Assembly (NCBI GenBank): GCA_045647885.1
Contig: JAZRMX010000018.1
Span: 11,766 to 75,765 of the forward strand
Origin: HGM04593 sp045647885
GTDB taxonomy: Bacteria > Bacteroidota > Bacteroidia > Bacteroidales > Bacteroidaceae
Length of the DNA stretch: 64,000 bases
Direction of reading: 5' to 3'
Of the stretch, positions 1 to 8,955 are shown in pieces. The position numbers were made by a program, and so were the translations under genes. Position 1 is the first letter of the stretch, and the number at the start of each line of letters is the position of its first letter. The notes below the pieces were generated by a model. The model had not been told where the DNA came from and made no database searches. It was given only the letters and a program-made list of their open reading frames with translations.

Positions 1-544
1 GGGTGATGGCTGCGGGTACATCGCGCAAGGGGAGGTGTGAGGTTGCTACTGCTACGCGTACATCTCCGCTGCAAAGGAGCATAAGGGATTTTTCCTCGCC
101 ACCGCAGCGTTCCTGCAGGTATTCGGTGTGTCCGGGGAAGTCGAACGCATCGTTCTGTATGGTGCTTTTGTTTATGGGAGATGTTACCAATACGTCTATT
201 TTGCCGCTCTTGTAATCCTGTACGGCTTTTTCGAGTGCCTCGAACGCGGCAAGTCCAGCTTCGCGGGTGTTGTTGCCGAGTTCTATATGCACGTCGTCGC
301 TGTTGCAGTTTACAATATTCAGCTTACCGTCCTGTATCTCCTCGAAATTTTCTATAGCGTTGTAGGCTACATCAAGCTCGAGGGCTTTGCGGTGGTAGGC
401 TGCCGATTTTGGTGAACCGTAGACTACGGGGGTGCAGATGTCGAACATCTCGGCAGTGGCAAAGGTCTTGAAGATTATCTCGTATCCTATTCCGTTGATA
501 TCACCCTGTGTGATACCTACACGTATTTTGCGTTTTTCGCTCAT
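1..544 (-). CDS. pdxA: 4-hydroxythreonine-4-phosphate dehydrogenase PdxA (N-terminal part, cut by window edge)
   Basis: About 181 N-terminal residues are visible before the window ends. PdxA oxidises 4-phosphohydroxy-L-threonine with NAD in the DXP-dependent vitamin B6 pathway. The translation starts MSEKRKIRVGITQGDINGIG, the family's N-terminal signature, and contains the VTSPINKSTI segment and the FPGHTEYL motif whose His helps bind the metal. The ATG at 544-542 follows the upstream stop by 18 bases, so it is probably the last gene of the rlmN-DUF4837-pdxA unit, an arrangement I associate with Bacteroides relatives. Identity is confident; nothing can be said about the C-terminal half. Confidence 0.93.
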   Translation of the reverse strand, partial: MSEKRKIRVGITQGDINGIGYEIIFKTFATAEMFDICTPVVYGSPKSAAYHRKALELDVAYNAIENFEEIQDGKLNIVNCNSDDVHIELGNNTREAGLAAFEALEKAVQDYKSGKIDVLVTSPINKSTIQNDAFDFPGHTEYLQERCGGEEKSLMLLCSGDVRVAVATSHLPLRDVPAAIT

Positions 545-562
545 ATCTTAAGTTTGTTGGTT

Positions 563-1624
563 TTATTCGTTAATATCTGTGTCGCCGATAACAATCTCGG
601 GTATGTGAACGCTGTTCTCAATAACTTTGTCTGCGGGCAATTTCAGCGAGAAGAGTGCTGCCTCGAGCTTGCGCATAAGGTCGCCTTTCTTTTTGTTGGG
701 GGCATAAATGAATGCTTCAACAACAATTACCTTGCCGTTTTTCTCGTCTACCATCTGGTGCGAAACGAAGGGGCCACCCATCATATCGTTTTCCATCTGC
801 CACAGACCTTTTGCCACCTGCATATAGCGCTGTCGGAATTCTGTGTCATAAACATCGACAAACATTGTGTCGGTCGCCATATAACGGTCGGGGCGATTGC
901 CGGGGATGTTTATCTTCATTATCGAGTCGCGCTTCTGCAGGAAGTTCTCACGTGAGAAGTTGTCGGTACTTGTGTAGGGGTAGCTGTAGATTACAAAGTT
1001 CTGTATGCTGCTGTTGTGGTTAGAAATGTCCGACGCCCACAGGAAATCCTTGCAGCTCTTTATGCTGCGTATGTTGCGTGGAATAAGGAGTTCGCAACCG
1101 AACTTGCTCTTTACCGAGTCCATAAACTGCTGGTTGTAATTCTCTTTAAGGTCGCGCAGTTCGCGGTTCATTTCGGCCGAAGTGAAGAAATCGATGATTA
1201 CCTGTGAATTCTTGCTTACGTACTCCTGGAAATCACTGGCACTGGGTGACTGTATAGTCATTATCATCTGTGGCTGGGCATACTTGTCCTCGGTGTACTT
1301 GAATCTTGTCTGGGTGTATTGCGACTTGTCTATTTTCACCTCAATAACGTTGCGGAACGATTTAAGCAGGCGGCTGAAGGCTGTGGGGGCTGTCTGTGAA
1401 ATGCGGAACGAACGCTCCGACTGGGGAAGTGCAGGTACATCGGTGTCGAGCACGTCGTAAAGTGCGCGACCTGCGGGTGCGTGCCACATATCCTCGTCGC
1501 AAACTACCAGAACTTCATAAGGGAGTCCGCTTGATGCGGGCATAAGAAGTGAACTCTTTTTTCCGTCGCCCGAACAGGCTGCAAACAGTATTGCTGTTGC
1601 TATAAGTGCTATAACTTTTTTCAT
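563..1624 (-). CDS. DUF4837 family lipoprotein
   Basis: A 353-residue predicted lipoprotein of unknown function. The N-terminus is a short signal peptide ending in a lipobox (LFAAC, Cys17), so it should be lipid-anchored on the periplasmic side. The body has no enzymatic motif I recognise; it is mixed alpha/beta with phrases such as LPYEVLVVCDEDMW and GGPFVSHQ that fit DUF4837, a Bacteroidota-restricted family. It lies 12 bases after rlmN and 18 before pdxA on the same strand, so the three are probably cotranscribed. That context does not reveal its job. Confidence 0.85.
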   Translation of the reverse strand: MKKVIALIATAILFAACSGDGKKSSLLMPASSGLPYEVLVVCDEDMWHAPAGRALYDVLDTDVPALPQSERSFRISQTAPTAFSRLLKSFRNVIEVKIDKSQYTQTRFKYTEDKYAQPQMIMTIQSPSASDFQEYVSKNSQVIIDFFTSAEMNRELRDLKENYNQQFMDSVKSKFGCELLIPRNIRSIKSCKDFLWASDISNHNSSIQNFVIYSYPYTSTDNFSRENFLQKRDSIMKINIPGNRPDRYMATDTMFVDVYDTEFRQRYMQVAKGLWQMENDMMGGPFVSHQMVDEKNGKVIVVEAFIYAPNKKKGDLMRKLEAALFSLKLPADKVIENSVHIPEIVIGDTDINE

Positions 1625-1636
1625 ATGGTTGTTTTT

Positions 1637-2668
1637 TTATTTCTGTTTTTCGTTCTTGAGTGTGGAGAGCATACCGCAGGCTGCAAATATGTCCTCGCCG
1701 CGCGAAGCTCTTATGGTGGTGAAAAGACCATTCTTTGTGAGGTAGTCGCGGAATTGTGTCATCTCGTCTTCATCCACGCCTTCGAGTGGTACCCCGGGGA
1801 TGGCGTGGTAACGTATGAGGTTTATGCGGCAGTCGATCCCGTCGAGTAACTGCAGGAGCTTTCGTGCGTGGTAAAGCCCGTCGTTGACGCCTTTGAACAC
1901 TATGTACTCAAAGGTGAGTCTGCGTTGGTGGCTGAAGTCGTACTCTTTCAGCAGTTCTATTATCTCTTTTATTGAATAACCACGTTCTGCCGGCATTATC
2001 TCCACACGCTTTTCGGGTATGGGATGGTGCAGGCTTATGGCTATGTGGTAGTCGCCGTTGTCGAGAAGTGTCTTGAGCCCTTTGCGCACTCCTGCCGAAG
2101 ATATTGTCAAACGGTGGGGGCTCCAACCGAGGCTGTAGTCGGCTGTGAGTATCTCTATGGTCTTAAGTATGTTTGCAAGGTTGTCGCAGGGCTCGCCCAT
2201 ACCCATAAAAACTATGTTTGTGAGCTTTTCGTGCTCGGGGAGGGCGAATATCTGGTTGAGAATCTCGTTTGCAGTGAGGTTTGCGGTGTATTTCTGCTTA
2301 CCTGTCATACAGAAGAGGCAGTTCATTTTGCAACCTACTTGACACGACACGCAAAGGGTGGCACGCTCGCCGTCGGGGATGTATACCGCTTCAACAAAGT
2401 GCCCGTTGTCCACGGCGTAGAGGTATTTTATTGTGCCGTCGCACGAACGGGCTGCGTCGGCGGGAGGGAAATGTCCCACCTCGAACAATTGCGCCAGTTT
2501 TTCGCGGTTCTTCAACGATATGTTTGACATCTCTTCGATGCTGCGTACACGTTTCTTGTATACCCAGTCGGCAATCTGCTTTGCCGTAAAAGCAGGCATA
2601 CCTGCTTCCTGCACGGCTGTCTTCAGCTCGGCGAGTGTCATTCCTAACAGATATCTCTTGTCGCTCAT
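1637..2668 (-). CDS. rlmN: Dual-specificity 23S rRNA/tRNA adenine C2-methyltransferase RlmN
   Basis: Radical SAM enzyme that methylates C2 of A2503 in 23S rRNA and A37 in some tRNAs. With the start at 2668 it is 343 residues, the usual length. The cluster-binding CX3CX2C is at Cys113, Cys117 and Cys120 (GCKMNCLFC), and the C-terminal segment FAACGM holds the second catalytic cysteine. A longer reading frame begins at 2713, but that codon sits inside the putative promoter box at 2711-2718, so the internal ATG (MSDKRYLLG) is chosen. First gene of the leftward unit with the DUF4837 gene and pdxA. Confidence 0.95.
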   Translation of the reverse strand: MSDKRYLLGMTLAELKTAVQEAGMPAFTAKQIADWVYKKRVRSIEEMSNISLKNREKLAQLFEVGHFPPADAARSCDGTIKYLYAVDNGHFVEAVYIPDGERATLCVSCQVGCKMNCLFCMTGKQKYTANLTANEILNQIFALPEHEKLTNIVFMGMGEPCDNLANILKTIEILTADYSLGWSPHRLTISSAGVRKGLKTLLDNGDYHIAISLHHPIPEKRVEIMPAERGYSIKEIIELLKEYDFSHQRRLTFEYIVFKGVNDGLYHARKLLQLLDGIDCRINLIRYHAIPGVPLEGVDEDEMTQFRDYLTKNGLFTTIRASRGEDIFAACGMLSTLKNEKQK

Positions 2669-2710
2669 TGTTTCTGTCTCTTTTTGGCGGCCTGTTTTGC
2701 CATTTATTAG

Positions 2711-2718
2711 CAAAGATA
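2711..2718 (-). promoter_or_regulatory. Putative -7 box for rlmN operon
   Basis: On the minus strand this reads TATCTTTG, a perfect match to the Bacteroidota -7 consensus TAnnTTTG. No good TTTG is seen about 20 bases upstream, so the -33 element is weak. Transcription would start about 40 bases before the rlmN ATG at 2668. Confidence 0.6.
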
Positions 2719-2789
2719 GTGATTATTTCCTAAAATAAATCTTCTATTTATATTATTATTTGTATTTATGCCTTTTTTGTTGTCGGCTT

Positions 2790-2822
2790 TTTGTGTTTTG
2801 TCTCTCTTTTTTACTACATTCG
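2790..2822 (+). promoter_or_regulatory. Putative promoter of the DUF4922-SpoIID-NhaC operon
   Basis: TTTG at 2790-2793, a 21-base spacer and TACATTCG at 2815-2822 form a -33/-7 pair of the Bacteroidota type. The start codon of the first gene follows at 2854, leaving a short A-rich leader. It is arranged back to back with the rlmN promoter in the same 185-base gap. Confidence 0.6.
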
Positions 2823-2853
2823 CAGAAATGTTTCGATTTTTTAAAATAGTACG

Positions 2854-5259
2854 ATGAAAAGCAATAAAATAGACCTGTTTATCCCTTGCCGTGGCGAGGA
2901 TTTTTCTTTGTCGGGCCTGCAGGGGTTTATTGAGGCTGAATATGTGGGGAATATCTATATGATGGACTGTGTGGAGTCCGCTACGGCTTTGCCGCAGAAG
3001 GTTAGTTTCCTTAATGTGGAATCTCTCCATTCTACCGATACTTTTGCAAAACTGGCCGCAGCTGCCACCGCCGAATTTGCAATATATTTTTCCAAAGGTA
3101 TGCCGCAGTTGCAGCTTTGTGATCTGGAGGCTTTCTGCAATGCAGTCCCTCCAGAGGCCTCTATGGCCTATGCCGACTACTATAAAATAGCCGGTGGTGC
3201 AAAGTGCGAGGCGCCTGCAATAGATTACCAGCCCGGTAGCTTGAGAAACGATTTCGATTTTGGCTCGGTGTTGCTTTTTCGCACCGCTTCGTTGAAAGAA
3301 TATCTCTCGGAAAAGCTCGAGGAGTATTCCTACGCGGGGCTTTATCAGTTGCGTCTTGCCTTGAGCCGTGTGGGTGAGATTTTCCACTATAAGGAATTTC
3401 TTTATGCCGAGCCCGAGGACGATGGGCGCAATAGCGGTGAAAAGCAGTTCGACTATGTGAATCCTGCGCAACGCGATGTGCAGGTGGAGATGGAGAAAGT
3501 GTGTACACACCACCTTAAGGCTGTTGGTGCTTATTTGCCACCCTGCAAGTATCGCTCAATAGACCTTATGCAGGGGGAATTTCCGGTGGAGGCTTCTGTG
3601 GTGATACCTGTGCTTAACCGCGCCTCTACTATTGCCGATGCTATTGGTTCGGTGCTTGGTCAGAAGACCACTTTCCCCTTTAATATAATAGTTGTTGACA
3701 ACCATTCGACCGACGGGACTTCGGAGATTATCGATGGGTTCGGCGATGATAGAGTGGTACATATTGTGCCTGAACGTAAGGATTTGGGCATTGGCGGTTG
3801 CTGGAACGAGGCTGTGAACAGCTCTTTCTGCGGCCGTTTTGCCGTGCAGCTCGACAGCGACGACCTTTATAGTTCGCCCGGCACCTTGCAACGCATTGTG
3901 GATGAATTCTACAATCAGCAGTGTGTAATGCTTGTGGGTACTTACCGCATTTGCGATTTTGATTTGAATACTCTGCCCCCGGGTGTTATAGACCACCGTG
4001 AGTGGACCGAGGAGAATGGGCGCAACAATGCTTTGCGTATAAATGGCCTTGGCGCGCCGCGCGCTTTCTATACTCCTGTGATAAGGGAGGTGGGCTTTCC
4101 TAATGTGAGCTACGGCGAGGATTATGCTGTTGGCTTGCAGATTTCGCGCGATTATCGAATTGGGCGCATATACGATGTTCTTTATCTCTGCCGTCGTTGG
4201 GGTGGTAACTCCGATGCAGCTCTCTCGCACACCAAGGTCAATGCCAATAATTATTACAAAGACAGTTTGCGTACAGCCGAGTTTGAGGCGCGCTTGCGTT
4301 ATGTAAAGAGCCTTGAGATTCCTTCAGCCGATACTTTAGCGGTTTTCTTCAATGAACAGTTGGGTGAGTGGCCCTCGGCAGCAGAACGTTACGATGCTTT
4401 GAAGGGTGTGAAGGTGCGCAACTTCGATAATGGCATAACCTTGCAGTATAATCCTGCCCGTGCGGTGTCAACCGGTGCAAAAGTGGATGCTGCGGCAGTT
4501 TCGGCCCGTTCCTGTTTCCTGTGTGCCTGCAACCGCCCTGCAGAGCAGCGCGCCCTTACGGCTATGGGCTCTTTCGAGGTGCTTGTGAACCCTTATCCCA
4601 TATTGCCTTTCCATCTTACTCTTCCTATTGTTGAGCATAAACCGCAGTTGTTTGCCGGTATGTGTGCCGATATGTTGCATATGGCAAAGGTGTGGCAGGG
4701 TTATGCACTGTTCTATAATGGTGCAAAATGTGGAGCTTCGGCTCCCGATCACGCTCATTTACAGGCGGTTCGCGCGGTAGATATTCCATTGCTTGGCGAG
4801 GAGTGGAGCGAGCGTATCGGCGAGGTTGAGCAACCTCTCTTCTTCTCACCGTCGGGTGCTGTATATGGCGTTGCCGGTTGTTTGGTGCCGTTCTTCAAAG
4901 TTGTGGCATCAACAATAAGTGGGGCTGTCCAACTTATGGAGAGGGTAGTGGGTGCTTTGTCGCTTGCAGGTGGTGAAAAGGAGCCTCGAATGAATGTGGT
5001 GTCGCTCTATTCTCCCGACGAGGGGTATATTCTTTATGTGATACCGCGCAGCAATCATCGCCCGGCTTGTTACGGCAGTGGTGAGGGTGAGCGTCTTGTG
5101 AGCCCGGGTACTTTGGATATGTGTGGTCTGGTGATAACTCCGCGTGAGTGCGATTTTAATGATATTAGCGCCAATGAGGCTCTCTCTCTCCTTTCCGAGG
5201 TGGCTTTAAGCGATGAGGCTTTCGACGATGCTTGTGAAAAAATTGCGGGAGGGTTATGA
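2854..5259 (+). CDS. DUF4922 protein: GT-like region + GT2 domain + HxHxQ phosphorylase-like domain
   Basis: An 801-residue multidomain protein without signal peptide, so cytoplasmic. Residues 1-230 resemble a degenerate GT-A fold (IDLFIPCRGEDFS) lacking a clear DxD. Residues about 245-450 are a family 2 glycosyltransferase: EASVVIPVLNRASTI at the nucleotide site and the acidic motif D334-S-D336-D337. From about residue 555 the protein changes: a CFLC motif, then NRPAEQ, and later H633-A-H635-L-Q637, the HxHxQ signature of the GalT/Ap4A-phosphorylase branch of the HIT superfamily. The C-terminal part is DUF4922. It overlaps the next gene by four bases (ATGA). Substrate is unknown; a sugar-nucleotide transferase coupled to nucleotidyl transfer or phosphorolysis is my inference. 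Confidence 0.8.
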   Translation: MKSNKIDLFIPCRGEDFSLSGLQGFIEAEYVGNIYMMDCVESATALPQKVSFLNVESLHSTDTFAKLAAAATAEFAIYFSKGMPQLQLCDLEAFCNAVPPEASMAYADYYKIAGGAKCEAPAIDYQPGSLRNDFDFGSVLLFRTASLKEYLSEKLEEYSYAGLYQLRLALSRVGEIFHYKEFLYAEPEDDGRNSGEKQFDYVNPAQRDVQVEMEKVCTHHLKAVGAYLPPCKYRSIDLMQGEFPVEASVVIPVLNRASTIADAIGSVLGQKTTFPFNIIVVDNHSTDGTSEIIDGFGDDRVVHIVPERKDLGIGGCWNEAVNSSFCGRFAVQLDSDDLYSSPGTLQRIVDEFYNQQCVMLVGTYRICDFDLNTLPPGVIDHREWTEENGRNNALRINGLGAPRAFYTPVIREVGFPNVSYGEDYAVGLQISRDYRIGRIYDVLYLCRRWGGNSDAALSHTKVNANNYYKDSLRTAEFEARLRYVKSLEIPSADTLAVFFNEQLGEWPSAAERYDALKGVKVRNFDNGITLQYNPARAVSTGAKVDAAAVSARSCFLCACNRPAEQRALTAMGSFEVLVNPYPILPFHLTLPIVEHKPQLFAGMCADMLHMAKVWQGYALFYNGAKCGASAPDHAHLQAVRAVDIPLLGEEWSERIGEVEQPLFFSPSGAVYGVAGCLVPFFKVVASTISGAVQLMERVVGALSLAGGEKEPRMNVVSLYSPDEGYILYVIPRSNHRPACYGSGEGERLVSPGTLDMCGLVITPRECDFNDISANEALSLLSEVALSDEAFDDACEKIAGGL

Positions 5260-6542
5260 GAACTGTTGATATAGGCATTCTGCTTGCTCCCTGCATTAAG
5301 TTCGATTTGATCGGGGATTTTGTGTGTGGCGGAATCACCTTTTCGGGTGAAAAAGAGGTTGTTTTTGATGGCGGCAAACTGCTTTTTAATGGTGCTGCTT
5401 TTGATAGCCTGCATTTTGTTCCGGTGAACGGTGGATGCCGTTTCTCTCTGCACGATGTTGTCATTGGTGTTAATTTCCATTGGCAACGCAAGGAAGACCA
5501 ATCTTTTAAAGGAGAACTCTGCTTCATTATGGAAGAGGGTGCTGTGCGCGCTGTGAACCGTATTCTTGTGGAGGATTACTTGCAAAGTGTCATTTCTTCG
5601 GAGATGTCGGCCACAAGTTCGCTTGAACTCCTGAAGGCGCACGCGGTTATTTCGCGCAGTTGGCTTTATGCTCAGTTACTGCGTAAAGAGGCTGTGCAGA
5701 ATGGTACTATGGGGTGGGAAACCCCCGACGAGATTGTGCGTTGGTATGCTCGCGAGGACCATACTCTCTTCGATCTTTGTGCCGACGACCATTGCCAGCG
5801 TTATCAGGGTGTTACCCGTGCGTTGAACCCGAATGTGGAACTGGCGGTGAAGGCTACAGAAAATATGGTGCTTAAATATGGTGGCGAGGTGTGCGATGCC
5901 CGTTTCAGCAAATGCTGCGGTGGTGCTACAGAACGCTTCTCGGCTTGCTGGGAAGGTGTTGATTTCCCATATCTTGCGGCCTTCAGGGATTGCAGTGAGG
6001 GTGCATTGCCCGACCTTACAACGGAGGCGGGTGCTCGTGCCTGGATAGAAACCTCTCCCGATGCTTTTTGTATGTCACCCGGTACGGAGGTGCTCTCGCA
6101 GGTGCTGAACAATTATGACCGTGAAACCCACGATTTCTATCGATGGAAAGTGAGTTATACGCAAGAGGAGTTGTCGCAGCTTGTGAAGGAGCGTTCGGGT
6201 ATTGATTTTGGAACAATTGAAGATTTGCAACCTGTGGAGAGGGGTGCTTCGGGGCGTATCATTAGGTTGCGTATTATTGGCAGCAAATGTGTGAAGGTTG
6301 TGGGAAAAGAACTTGAAATACGTCGATGGCTTTCGCCCTCCCATCTTTACAGTTCGGCTTTTGTGGTAGATAAAGTTGTTGATGAGGCTACGGGTGCTCT
6401 CTCTCTTCTGCTTAAAGGTGCAGGTTGGGGGCACGGAGTGGGGCTTTGCCAAATAGGTGCTGCTGTTATGGGTGCGAAAGGGTATGGTTACAGGGCTATC
6501 CTTGAACATTATTACCCCGGCGCATCATTGGAGGAGATTTGA
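5256..6542 (+). CDS. SpoIID/LytB domain protein
   Basis: A 428-residue protein of the SpoIID/LytB family; characterised SpoIID is a lytic transglycosylase acting on denuded glycan strands during endospore engulfment. The core motif is seen as SSEMSATSSLELLKAHAV followed by ISRSW, with the conserved catalytic-type Glu, and the C-terminal family signature appears as GWGHGVGLCQIGA with HYYPG at the very end. No obvious signal peptide is present at the chosen start, which is fixed by the ATGA overlap with the upstream fusion gene. Spores are not expected in this lineage, so a role in cell-wall or sugar-polymer remodelling is inferred. Confidence 0.85.
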   Translation: MRTVDIGILLAPCIKFDLIGDFVCGGITFSGEKEVVFDGGKLLFNGAAFDSLHFVPVNGGCRFSLHDVVIGVNFHWQRKEDQSFKGELCFIMEEGAVRAVNRILVEDYLQSVISSEMSATSSLELLKAHAVISRSWLYAQLLRKEAVQNGTMGWETPDEIVRWYAREDHTLFDLCADDHCQRYQGVTRALNPNVELAVKATENMVLKYGGEVCDARFSKCCGGATERFSACWEGVDFPYLAAFRDCSEGALPDLTTEAGARAWIETSPDAFCMSPGTEVLSQVLNNYDRETHDFYRWKVSYTQEELSQLVKERSGIDFGTIEDLQPVERGASGRIIRLRIIGSKCVKVVGKELEIRRWLSPSHLYSSAFVVDKVVDEATGALSLLLKGAGWGHGVGLCQIGAAVMGAKGYGYRAILEHYYPGASLEEI

Positions 6543-6564
6543 TGGTTTGGAAAAAGAAAATGTA

Positions 6565-8028
6565 ATGAAAAATTGTAAAAAAATACCCCTTGCGGTGTCG
6601 CTTGTTCCAGTTCTTGTGCTTGCGGCTCTGTTGTTGGTGGTTATTGTATTTTGTGGTGAGGACTCAATGAACGGCGGTAGCCAGTTGTCGATATTGGCAG
6701 CGTCGGCTGTGGGGGCTGCGATAGCGATGGGTTTCTATGGAGTTGAGTGGAGTACGATAGAGAAGGCTATTGTGGAAAATATAAAATCCTCAAGTGTCTC
6801 TATGCTCATTCTCTTGCTCATTGGTGCAATATCGGGCAGTTGGATGTTGAGTGGTATTGTTCCCACGATGATATATTATGGGGTGGATATACTGCACCCG
6901 TCGGTGTTTTTAGTGGCTGCTTGTGTAATATCGGCTGTGGTTAGTGTGGTGACGGGCAGTTCCTGGACTACTTGTGCCACTATAGGTGTTGCGCTTATGG
7001 GTGTGGCCTATTCTTTGGATTTTCCGCTCTATTGGGTCGCCGGTGCTGTAATATCGGGCGCATATTTTGGTGATAAGATATCTCCGCTTTCCGATACTAC
7101 TGTACTTGCCTCGTCTACAGCCGGCGTGCATCTTTTTACCCATATACGTTTTATGCTTTTTACCACTATCCCCTCGATGTTGGTGGCATTGGCGGTATAT
7201 TTTGTTGCCGGGCTCTTTATATATGACAGCACTGCTATGGCCGACAATGAGTTGCCGGCAGCCTTGTATAAGGCGTTCAATATTTCTCCCTGGTTGTTGC
7301 TTGTGCCGCTTTTTACCTTTTTGCTGATAGCGCGTCGTGTACCTGTACTCATCACGCTTTTCCTCTCTGTGGTTGCTGCTTCTGTGGCTATGGTACTGGC
7401 GCAGCCACAAGTGGTGGAAAGCTTGGGTGGTAGTGGTCTTTCGTTTGAGGGTGTGGTGAGGAGTGTGTTAGCGGCTTGCTGCAACAGTACGTCAATATCT
7501 ACAGGGAATGCTGTACTTGACGAACTCGTTGCTACAAAGGGTATGGCTGGTATGCTCAATACCATTTGGCTTATAATGTCGGCAATGTGCTTTGGTGGTG
7601 TGCTTGTCGGCAGTGGTATTGCCCATTCAATAACATCGGCTATAATAAAGCGGGTAAATAATGTTGTACGTGCAGTAATGGCTACTGTTTCCACCGGCCT
7701 GTTCTTTAATGTCTGCACGGGTGACCAGTATATGTCCATAATCCTTGCTTGTGAACTGAACAAGGAGAGTTTCGATTCTTTGGGGGTTGAGCGCCGTGTT
7801 CTTAGCCGTGCTGTAGAGGATTCTGCAACAGTGGTGTCGGTGCTTATTCCTTGGAATACCTGTGCTGTGGCGCAGAGTAGTGTACTTGGTGTACCCACCT
7901 TTCTGTATTTTCCTTTCTGTGTATTCAATCTTGTGAGCCCTTTTATGTCGGTGTTGGTTGCGGCATTGTATTCTGGCAGGTATTCCGGTCGAATGGCTGG
8001 AGATGAAACAGAATGTACCGGTTTTTGA
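6565..8028 (+). CDS. nhaC: NhaC-family Na+/H+ antiporter
   Basis: A 487-residue integral membrane protein with about 11-12 hydrophobic segments. NhaC-family proteins exchange external protons for internal sodium, or run as malate/lactate-coupled antiporters. Family-like stretches include GAISGSWMLSGIVPTMIYYG, SVVTGSSWTTCATIGVALMG and GDKISPLSDTTVLASS, typical of the ion-path helices. A longer frame runs back to 6457, but that would overlap SpoIID by 86 bases; the ATG at 6565 after an A/G-rich stretch gives the normal N-terminus MKNCKKIPLAVSL. It follows SpoIID by 22 bases, so it is likely the third gene of that operon. The ion pair cannot be read from sequence. Confidence 0.88.
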   Translation: MKNCKKIPLAVSLVPVLVLAALLLVVIVFCGEDSMNGGSQLSILAASAVGAAIAMGFYGVEWSTIEKAIVENIKSSSVSMLILLLIGAISGSWMLSGIVPTMIYYGVDILHPSVFLVAACVISAVVSVVTGSSWTTCATIGVALMGVAYSLDFPLYWVAGAVISGAYFGDKISPLSDTTVLASSTAGVHLFTHIRFMLFTTIPSMLVALAVYFVAGLFIYDSTAMADNELPAALYKAFNISPWLLLVPLFTFLLIARRVPVLITLFLSVVAASVAMVLAQPQVVESLGGSGLSFEGVVRSVLAACCNSTSISTGNAVLDELVATKGMAGMLNTIWLIMSAMCFGGVLVGSGIAHSITSAIIKRVNNVVRAVMATVSTGLFFNVCTGDQYMSIILACELNKESFDSLGVERRVLSRAVEDSATVVSVLIPWNTCAVAQSSVLGVPTFLYFPFCVFNLVSPFMSVLVAALYSGRYSGRMAGDETECTGF

Positions 8029-8070
8029 GCTTTGTTTAAAAGTTTTTACCTAGTTGTATGGCTATCTTTG

Positions 8071-8102
8071 TTTGATTATATAAAAATAATTAACTAATTT
8101 TG
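8071..8102 (+). promoter_or_regulatory. Putative promoter of the rightward capsule operon
   Basis: TTTG at 8071-8074, a 20-base spacer and TAATTTTG at 8095-8102 match the Bacteroidota sigma consensus exactly. A second -7-like TATCTTTG is at 8063-8070. The predicted transcript would carry a leader of about 150 bases before the first gene at 8263. That leader is AT-rich except for a GC-richer patch at 8129-8180 and holds a 24-codon reading frame (8128-8202). I see no convincing terminator or riboswitch in it. Confidence 0.65.
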
Positions 8103-8262
8103 CACATTATTTTGTAATATTAATTTTATGGGTGGTTCCATCTCCGTTTGTCAGCAATGGCGGCTGCAGTTTGGGGATATAATTACATTTTTTAATAATT
8201 AAGTCAAAATAGCACAATAAAAACGAAAATATTGAGTTATTCTTTTAAAAGCATAAACTGAT

Positions 8263-8895
8263 ATGGGCAAAACTTCTGATTCAATGATAATACGTGATGG
8301 AATGAATGTCTTTGAACGCGTTGTTAAACGTCTGTTTGATATTGTTTGTTCATTTACAGGAATTTTATTCCTTTCTCCTCTGTTCATTATCGTATACGTT
8401 GTTATGCGATGTAAGGAGGGCGGTCCTGTAATCTTCAAACAGGAACGAATTGGCTATAAAGGAAAGGCGTTCAAGATATACAAGTATCGTACTATGTGTA
8501 TCGATTCCGAGGAGGATGGAGAGCCCAAACTGGCACAGAAGGGCGACGAGCGTCTTACACCGGTGGGCAAGTTCCTGCGTGAACATCACCTTGATGAGTT
8601 GCCACAGTTGTGGAATGTGCTCATTGGCGATATGTCTTTTGTGGGCCCGCGTCCCGAGCGAAAATTTTTCATTGATAAAATAACCCAGTATAATCCTAAC
8701 TATAAGTATCTGTATTTGGTGCGTCCCGGAATTACATCTCCGGCAACTGTATACAATGGTTATACCGACACTTTTGAAAAGATGCTTACCCGTTTGGAGA
8801 TGGATTTGGAGTATCTCCAGAAACGCTCCTTGTATCTTGACCTGAAAATAATATTCATAACGGTATTCAATATCGTAAAGGGTAAGAAGATATAA
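8263..8895 (+). CDS. Initiating undecaprenyl-phosphate sugar-1-phosphate transferase
   Basis: A 210-residue enzyme of the bacterial sugar transferase family (short PglC/WbaP-catalytic type). It moves a sugar-1-phosphate from a nucleotide sugar to undecaprenyl phosphate, the first membrane step of a repeat unit. Visible are one N-terminal hydrophobic segment (residues about 27-47, SFTGILFLSPLFIIVYVV), then the signature KYRTM, HLDELPQLWNVL and FVGPRPE. There is no large multi-spanning N-terminal domain as in full WbaP. It is the first gene of the rightward capsule arm, 130-160 bases after a strong promoter. The sugar transferred is not readable. Confidence 0.92.
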   Translation: MGKTSDSMIIRDGMNVFERVVKRLFDIVCSFTGILFLSPLFIIVYVVMRCKEGGPVIFKQERIGYKGKAFKIYKYRTMCIDSEEDGEPKLAQKGDERLTPVGKFLREHHLDELPQLWNVLIGDMSFVGPRPERKFFIDKITQYNPNYKYLYLVRPGITSPATVYNGYTDTFEKMLTRLEMDLEYLQKRSLYLDLKIIFITVFNIVKGKKI

Positions 8896-8955
8896 TGTCA
8901 ATGGGTAATTGATGTGTTGTTTCATATATTCGGAAATATAAATCGGTTGATGATT

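Noticed and set aside
2707..3513. A 268-codon leftward open frame overlapping the DUF4922 gene
   Set aside because: It runs against a well-supported coding region and reads through the rlmN promoter region; the translation is Ile/His/Arg-rich without motif.
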